From assembly GCA_034698045.1 (NCBI GenBank), contig JAQGAU010000688.1:1-24907 (forward strand): 24,907 nt of DNA, in the 5' to 3' direction. The stretch comes from Paramacrobiotus richtersi. Taxonomy: Eukaryota > Tardigrada > Eutardigrada > Parachela > Macrobiotidae. Every line of letters starts with the position of its first letter. The first letter of the stretch is position 1. Of the stretch, positions 18,470 through 24,907 are shown one piece after another. The notes under the pieces are model-generated. The model made no database searches, was not told the origin of the DNA, and was given only the letters and a program-made list of their open reading frames with translations. A program made the position numbers and the translations under genes.

Positions 18470-21372
18470 TCAATCCTTAGATGTTAGGCGAACCAACACA
18501 GAAGCAGTATCGCTCTCCGTGGCGGTCCGGTAGCTGTTATTCCTCGTATTTCCCGGCTGTGCTGAAACCCAACGGAAACCGGCGAAGATGAGCGGATTTA
18601 ATACAGAATTGCTCATTCCTGAAACACATTAGAAACTCGTGAAATTTTGACACTGGAGGAAAACAAACAAATGAATTACCAAATAGATACAGCGATGCTA
18701 GGATGGCGGGCGGACTGCTCCACTTAAACAAATGCGCAAGTGTCAGCATGTAGTACGGTGCTAAATAATTTGGAAAGAATTGTCAGTGGCTTGCTCAAAT
18801 ATGTACAGTACATGAACGCAAGGGAAGGCCCATACTCCAACAAATGACAAACGTGACGGCGATAAAGAAGGTCATCCAGAGAGATATCCGTCGCATTTTG
18901 AGGTACAGCCTCTGCCCACGCTTTGGTCCATTACGTACGTGGGGATTCAACAGCTGTGGCTTGATTTCGCTGTCACCTGTATTGCATTTCAACAAACTCG
19001 AGGTTATTATCCGATTATTTTCTTTGCTGTATATTCCAGCCTTCGGTTATAAGAAGATACCTAGTTTTCAACAATAATCAAACGGAGTAAATAACTAATG
19101 CTCGCAAAAATACATTCTTCGGAACGCTAAACGTTGATATCACGAGAAATCTCCTTTTGATTCTGATTTAGTCTCTAATTATGACGTTAATCTAACTGCT
19201 CCTGTGTATACAATTTATTACTGTACCATACTTTTAGAAAGCCAACCGGATGTTGAAGCGATACACTAGTGCATTTTCCCAAAACACGCTAATTACAGAC
19301 TACAGTTACGACTTTACCGAGTGCTTGTTGAGCTTCCTTGGTCACACTGGCAAAGATGAGCACATAGCAGACACAAATAACCAGCAGGGGCACGACGAAT
19401 TCAAGGCACAGAACGAGCATATTATACGCCAGCTCCTGTTGATCACTGGAGTAGGATCCGTGCGTGACGCACTGATAAAAATCCACACAGATCGGTGCGC
19501 GCTCCACATGAAAAATGAGAGCCTACGGAAATAGAGCAAACATTTTACGCCGTCAGATGACAGCCAGCCGGGATAATTATCCCTATGGGAATTTGTCCGA
19601 AACGTGCAGTGCGCTGTTCGTTATGTAAATCAGACGGTAATTACATTTTCTGAATCACTGTTTTGTTCCTGTTTTCTTTCATGATTGACTGAGTAACTTT
19701 CGACAAAACCGCATAAATAATGCAGACAAGCGTTTCTATGCTTGTGAACGCTTCTCGATTGAGTCTTTTTTTGAGTATGTTTTTCTAGTATTAACATTTA
19801 ACACCAGGGTGAATCAATAATCGATTTTTTTGTGGTCTCTACAAAGCAAACATCCTGTAACACATTTACGACTGCAACGCGTAGAAATGCCTCAAGACGT
19901 TAATCACACGAGTGACTGTCTATATCAATTCACCAAATGTACACTTTATCTTAACCACTGGTTTAAACAGAACACTGGGTCGATAAGATTACGCATTGAA
20001 AAAGCTTGACATTTACAAACAAACGCTCGACACACCTGCGGAATGGAGCAAACACCGGCAATCATCCAGACCAGTACGGCAATGGTCCGACTCCTCCGTA
20101 ATGTAAGATGCTTACCGGATCTGCTGATCGGAAATATCACGGTGATACACCGCTCGACACTCATTCCCGTCAGCGTCAGAGTGGTGGCAAATAATCTATA
20201 AATCATACACATCCGTTGTGACATTTCTCTCTGCAATCAGTTCATTCGCCTGATGTGGGCGCAGAAAATAGGTTTCTGCAAATTCTTTATATGTGTTGAG
20301 CTAGGACCCAATTACACTGCTGAACTAATCACTAATTGAATAGGTCATGCATTCGTTATAAAATGTACCACATTAAATTACATATTACCAAATTTTAAAT
20401 TCCATGATTTTTTATTAACAAACATTAAATTACCAAATCTCTAATAATTAACGTATAGAACGATATCTAAGCCTCTCCACAGCGATCGTCATGGTTTACA
20501 TACGCACACAATAAGCTCACAGATGAAATGTTCAGCTTGTCTTGTCAGGACATTTTTGCTTACGTGTTAGAAATTAAGATATTTTGACACCAAATAAATA
20601 AACAAGAAAGATTGCAATTTGGACAGTATACGGTTTCCTTCGTTTTTCTAATGTGCTTCCTGTTTTTTTTACCCAGTGATCTGAAATCTAAGACTAAAAT
20701 GACAATTTGTCTGCTAGCTATATCACAACATGGGCCGGGACCAAATCAGAAACCTTAATTGTCATGACTACCCGACCAAAAATAGGTTACGGGGAAAACG
20801 GATGATCAGCATACTGTCCGAATCGTGATCGCCTGGAGCATCTCTTGAGTCTCAAACGGAGACCACGATTCATATCCTACACGGCGTGTTCAAGATTCAT
20901 TCTATCGGAAGAATGTCTTAGTAAATTCCCAGGCCACCCAACTGTCTCTTGCGTAAACTAATTAGTCTAACGAGCTACCACGAAAACTGCAGCCGGTACT
21001 TTACCCAAACATCTGCATAAACTTGACAATCTTGCACAGGACATTCCCGCCCATCCACTGCATGGTGATATTCCATACCCCATCCGACAACATGCAGAAC
21101 AACGCCACCAAGATGTCGGCAATGGCCAGGTGTAGAGCGAGGAACGCGTTGGCGGACTGGGCAAACGCGTGATTCCGTAAAAGCGTCCAAGCCATTAGAA
21201 TGTTGAATATTAGCCCCAGAACGGCCAACGTTAGTAGGATGATAATGTCATTCTCCCGGTACAGGAAGTAGTCAGGGTTGGTGGCATTTATGAAGAGGAG
21301 AAGAATGGTGTAATTGTTACGGCAATCGGGGTCGGTGTCGTAGGACGGGGTTGTATAGCTCGCTAGGGACAT
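18470..21372 (-). CDS. rhodopsin-family neuropeptide receptor, AKH/corazonin/ACP/GnRH-receptor type
   Basis: Exons (minus): 21372-21005, 20195-20036, 19522-19318, 18976-18836, 18760-18680 and 18618-18470, all GT-AG with matching phase; 367 residues, stop TGA. N-glycosylation sites are at N20 and N29. GxxxN of TM1 ends at N57, the TM2 Asp (LAIAD) is D86, and C113 probably pairs with C194 in loop 2. ERC replaces DRY at 137-139, exactly 25 residues after C113. W166 is in TM4, P221 in TM5, CWTPYY at 290-295 in TM6, and NPLIF (326-330) replaces NPxxY. The second loop (FHVERAP...FYQCVTHGSY) strongly resembles adipokinetic-hormone, corazonin and GnRH receptors. It acts at the plasma membrane through G proteins; the ligand is inferred. 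The start is uncertain: the frame is open to 21431, where a TTTCAG acceptor suggests an upstream exon. Confidence 0.85.
18977..19317 (-). other. receptor intron 3
   Basis: A 341-bp intron in the third intracellular loop (phase 1, CTCG|GTAAAG to ATACAG). The later introns, 18835-18761 and 18679-18619, are only 75 and 61 bp. Confidence 0.6.
19523..20035 (-). other. receptor intron 2
   Basis: A 513-bp intron between TM4 and loop 2 (phase 0, CAG|GTGTGT to CCGTAG). No other feature seen. Confidence 0.6.
20196..21004 (-). other. receptor intron 1
   Basis: This 809-bp AT-rich intron splits the Gly codon ten residues after the TM3 cysteine. The acceptor TTATAG at 20197-20196 was chosen over upstream CAGs because it alone gives the invariant 25-residue spacing from the TM3 Cys to the ERC Arg. 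No other content recognised. Confidence 0.6.
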
Positions 21373-22413
21373 TGCGGTGGAGTCTTTGTGCAGGGTCTCA
21401 ATAGGGTTCCACGTGGTGATGTTGATGTGAGCTGAAATCAATAGTTCTAGTGAGCCACCATTTATGAAACGTAAAAAATTACTGAAATAAACACATAAAC
21501 TTTAGTAAACATTGAGTTTCGTAATCAAAGAAACTAGAAACTGGGAACCCATCTGTTACGCAACTAAAGTTTTAGACGGTTCCAGATCAAGGGAAAACAT
21601 TAAATTATTCCTAAAAATACTACAGTAGCCGATTAGCATCCAGGATAAACACTCGACAGAGTTTACTTGTTGAAACAAGCTGCTCAATGCGAAGTTGGAT
21701 CTTCTGATAACGAGTACGGTCAAAATAATTGTGACCGCCAAAACTTAGTTGACTAAACTGTCCGCTATTTTTCACCCAATACGTCAAGCTTTTTGTTATT
21801 GTCAGAAGCTGAAATTACACTCTACAGGTTTTTTTCTTAACCTACATTGTACAGGAAAGTTGAGAAGGTCGATGTTAATTGACTTTTTCCGAAACGCAAC
21901 CTTCGTGCAGATGCTCAATTTGCAGTCAATATTTCAGCGATGCCACAGTGGCAAAAAAGACATCGATCGTTACAGCAGTTATTTCACGGAAGCTGAACAA
22001 ATGATCACGTATAAACCATCCATAACCGCAGAGGATTGACTGGATCCTATGATCTTTGTCGCGGTTGAAAGGCTTCTGCACAATTTCCTTGTAACTGTAT
22101 TACTGTTATCCCTGATCAATAACCCGTGGTTCCCTAGTTTTAGTGTTCCTCTGCGCTCGATCTAACCTTAGCCGTCGATCAGGGTCAAAGAGTCATGGGC
22201 AAAAAACAACCACTTTACGCAACTTGTGTTGCAGCCAATTAGCTACATCAGCATGCACATGGTGTACTTTAACAATTAGGATCCAGTGGAAAGTGCCATA
22301 AAGTAAACACAGCGTGAAGACGAATTATGTTATCCACACACGATTAATCGCTGCGTGTAGTCAAGCAAGACAGCCGTTACCATTCACTGGGACGTGCAAT
22401 GGTCTGGATCAGC

Positions 22414-22684
22414 GGCGGCGCGAGGGGGTGGGCGAACTGGCGAATTAAATAATTCGCCCGGTGACCAGTCCCGCCCGGAACGGGCGGGACTGGCGCGGGC
22501 GAACGATTTTTTATTTTGGCGGACTTTTTTCCCATTGTTTGACGAAGAATTTTAGTTTTGGCGGGAAAATTTTTCAAAATTTTTCAACTTTTTGGCCGTT
22601 TTTTGCCTTTTTTCGGCGATTTGGACCGGGCGAACCGGGCGGGCAGGGTCTACGCCCCCCCCTTCGGCCGGACCTCGCGCCGCC
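22414..22684. mobile_element. GC-rich element with 12-bp terminal inverted repeats and internal hairpins
   Basis: GGCGGCGCGAGG (22414-22425) and its exact reverse complement (22673-22684) bound 271 bp. Inside are GGCGAATT-AAAT-AATTCGCC (22439-22458) and a 13-bp-arm hairpin with a 3-nt loop (22465-22493). The first ~90 bp and last ~80 bp are GC-rich around a T-rich centre. The plan suits a MITE-like insertion, although a structured regulatory or CpG-rich region cannot be excluded. No target-site duplication was established. Confidence 0.5.
22465..22493. repeat. strong hairpin, 13-bp perfect arms, loop GAA
   Basis: CCAGTCCCGCCCG, GAA, then the exact reverse complement. It is very GC-rich and would fold stably in RNA or single-stranded DNA. 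There is no U-tract, so it is not a bacterial-type terminator. Confidence 0.9.
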
Positions 22685-22798
22685 TCTGCTGGGTTTCAAG
22701 TTAAAATTGCTCGAAGTATTTCTCATTGTCTACGTAATTTTAAAGTGAAGGTTAGTAAGCGCGCCTGCTTTCTTAAATTTATGCTTTTGGATTTGCAG

Positions 22799-24495
22799 AT
22801 GGTTGCATACATGTACAACGAGAACGATTCCGCCATTCGGCGCATGTTCCACTCCAATATGGATCTGATGGTGTTGGATGGATGCAGATCGGACAATCGA
22901 GTCGTTCACTCAAATGCGTTGCACCTTCTGGGACTGTGCTTCCCGCTTATCTCCCCAGACGAACTACGGGTCAACCGCGACGTTATGATCCGCGACCAAG
23001 TGGACATTGTCATTCAGGATATGAAGTGCATCTTCCCCGCTTTCCGAGCTGCTGCCTCGGAAGCCGCCGGTGAGATGCTGAATCGCGGATGGATTACCGT
23101 CCCCTTGACAGAACGGACATCCGTTCTGCGCAGTCTGGCCGACAACTTTTTTGATGCTACAACCGTGGCAGTTCGAGTCAGTGCTGTGAAGGCGGTTGGA
23201 CGGATAATTGAAAACCAACTGACGCGACCGTCTATGATTCCCGTGTTGATCCAGATGAAGGAGGTGTCCACTGGTGAAGCGGTGCCGGTTCGGATGGAGT
23301 ACTACCGGGTGTTGTGGCAGGCGGTGCAGCAGGATATGTTGGCACTGGAGAATGGGAGTCAGATTGTCGATGCGGATAAATTGCTGGTTCACTATACCGA
23401 AAAGCAGCATCCTTATGAAGCGGAGATTGGGAAGATTCTCGATTATATGGTGTGGAATACCACTAATATGGTGGCATTTTTGAAGAATGCGTTGAAATTG
23501 TTCCGGAACAATGCGGCTGTGGCAGTCAAATTCTTCCACAATGTTCCGAAAAAGAAAAAGGCTGAAGATATCAGTGAGTGCTTCGGTATGCAATTTGCAT
23601 CGTGGGAATTGTAGAAGTTGGTGTCTTTTTAAGGGGATGTTTTGGATGCCATATTCAGCCAGCTGTTCATCGCTTTCACCTGCCTGGAGAAGAAGAAAGA
23701 TGACCCACCGGGTGCCGTATTTCACTCGAAGAATGCAGAACATTTGAATACTGGACTCGAATTGGGGGGCATTATTATGGCTTCTACCGTTCTTATCTTG
23801 CATCAGGTATGCGTTGCTGATTAAAATCTACCGTCAGAATTCCTTGCCAATAAACCGATAGAAAAACCTGTCCATTAGAATCCGGAGTACAACACGGAAA
23901 TTCAACAGAAAGCGACGGCAGTGCTGAAGGTTGCGACTCGATTTACCGATGTAAGACATGCGCCGTTTTACCGATTTTATGGTGCTAAAGTCAAGCGACT
24001 TACCTTCATGTTTTATTATAGATTGTCAAGACTATTAACCTGTATCGCATCGCCTGTCGTGTTCCTGAAGACCAGATCGAGCATTATCGCACCTGGTGCA
24101 TGGCGGAACTGGAAAGTATCGGGGAGACCGAGGAGCAGGATTGGACGGACACTGATCGGGCGGATTATGGGATTGCCTTGATGACATTTATTCACACTTG
24201 GGGTCACACGGCCAATCTGTTGGGTGTTGCGCAGAACTGGATTCATACTGAACAACAGAAAGGGGTAAGAGCGATTTAACAGGACCATGTCCAGACCAGT
24301 CCTGAGCTCTGTGTTTCCAAGGCACCACAGAAAAAAGGTCGTGCAAGGAAGCCAGTGGAAGCTGGTGTACCCCGCGCGCATCTTGGATTGCTGTTTGTCA
24401 GTATGCTCCTATCTGATACGGATACTTCGGGGTCATTTCAAGCGCTGGATGCGGAAATTGATGAACTGGTTAGCACGGCTGTCAATGCGTTTAAG
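22799..24495 (+). CDS. NCAPG2: condensin-2 complex subunit G2 (central HEAT-repeat part, incomplete at both ends)
   Basis: Exons 22799-23573, 23634-23806, 23879-23950, 24022-24264 and 24331-24495; GT-AG introns of 60-72 bp; phases agree; 476 residues. NCAPG2 is the kleisin-bound HEAT subunit of condensin II, which compacts chromosomes in the nucleus. Family-like points: the helical repeats around SNALHLLGLCFPL and VRVSAVKAVGRII with ENQL, the segment AVKFFHNV before a Lys-rich break, and FIHTWGHTANLLGVAQNWI, which matches the CLCSWGQ...NWL region of vertebrate proteins. The vertebrate protein has about 1,140 residues; roughly 350 N-terminal and 300 C-terminal residues are not seen. The first exon starts with ATG directly after ATTTGCAG, so that ATG may be internal or a true start. 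Confidence 0.85.
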
Positions 24496-24907
24496 GTATG
24501 CTTTAACGCACATTCGTTTTCGTTCATATTAGATTTGATTACTAACGCGATAGTTCTGCACTATCAATAAAGGCTTACGTTTCTCACAAATTACGTTATT
24601 GATTTGCACATTTAAGCTGCTAAGCATTGCAGTACTTAACGGACAATGCAGAGTAATTCAAACATAAACACTTGAAAAAAACCGGTGAAACCAAATAAAC
24701 TCGCCTTGAGAACGGACACACCCTTTTACACAATCAGAAAAAGCTCATCCATTCTATTACAATCACAAGTACTGAGAATGCACACGGCATTTCCTCTTTG
24801 AGGCTTACGTTATTTTGCTGTGTGTAGCGATGTTGTCTAAAGCGGTTTGATCAACAGCATTGCGATTTGTTGCAATAATCATTTATATCCTCTCATTTAT
24901 TTGTCTT
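24496..24907 (+). other. intron (partial) of NCAPG2 at the window edge
   Basis: The donor AAG|GTATGC begins an intron that runs off the window. Without splicing the frame would stop at 24568-24570, where an AATAAA overlaps the stop; this could make a short isoform, but the consensus donor argues for an intron. No further exon was found. Confidence 0.45.

Larger units (their letters stand above)
21373..22798. other. divergent intergenic/upstream region between receptor and NCAPG2 exons
   Basis: About 1.4 kb. It should hold the receptor promoter and either the 5' part of NCAPG2 or only an intron of it. I found no exon resembling the NCAPG2 N-terminus. The open frame 21749-22039 has no recognisable family. 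Positions 22414-22684 are an inverted-repeat element, listed separately. Confidence 0.5.

Noticed and set aside
20228..20236. Alternative acceptors (TTGCAG, GCAGAG) for receptor exon 2
   Set aside because: They either shift the frame or add 11 residues to TM3, breaking the fixed 25-residue distance from the TM3 Cys to the ERC Arg.
21749..22039. Plus-strand 96-codon frame as a possible first NCAPG2 exon
   Set aside because: No similarity to the NCAPG2 N-terminus could be seen and it ends in a stop with no suitable donor.
22592..22798. Upstream continuation of the NCAPG2 reading frame through the GC-rich element
   Set aside because: The translated sequence is Pro/Gly/Ala- and Arg-rich element DNA; the ATTTGCAG acceptor at 22791-22798 explains where coding starts.
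22964..23803. 279-codon frame on the minus strand opposite NCAPG2
   Set aside because: It is a shadow of the real coding exons; the plus strand has clear family similarity and crosses two phase-matched introns.
24632..24655. Possible last NCAPG2 exon after GCATTGCAG
   Set aside because: It would add only seven codons before a stop, far too early for the family; the true next exon is more likely outside the window.
1..24907. CRISPR arrays, operons, bacterial ribosome-binding sites, rRNA
   Set aside because: None present; the sequence has spliced eukaryotic genes throughout.

Overview
This window is nuclear DNA from an animal, most likely an invertebrate. Genes are broken into exons by GT-AG introns, many only 61-88 bp long, set in AT-rich non-coding DNA. 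The receptor gene belongs to a family typical of protostomes (AKH/corazonin/ACP/GnRH-type). A small ecdysozoan such as a tardigrade would fit the compact introns, but this is inference. No prokaryotic features are present.

Layout. (1) 1-4851: no gene I can support, apart from a doubtful open frame at the left edge; it holds a long palindrome and small repeats. (2) 4852-17436, plus strand: one large gene in 12-13 exons. It encodes about 1,420-1,490 residues: an unfamiliar helical N-terminal region, a TPR-like stretch, then six tandem bulb-type (B-type, mannose-binding-like) lectin domains. Reading phase is continuous across every junction. Its larger introns contain a foldback-type element, a THAP-like fragment, a tRNA/SINE-like patch and short degenerate repeats. 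(3) 21372-18470, minus strand: a complete seven-helix neuropeptide receptor in six coding exons, 367 residues. (4) 22799 to beyond the right edge, plus strand: the central HEAT-repeat part of condensin-II subunit G2 (NCAPG2) in five exons. A GC-rich inverted-repeat element of about 270 bp lies just upstream.

The lectin and receptor genes converge tail to tail, and the receptor and NCAPG2 diverge head to head. The three genes have unrelated roles: carbohydrate binding, neuropeptide signalling and chromosome condensation. The least familiar object is the lectin gene. Its exon modules are out of register with the lectin domains, all in the same symmetric phase, and only the first and last sugar-binding motifs are close to canonical. 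All exon coordinates were set by eye from splice sites, phase and family resemblance, without transcript data.
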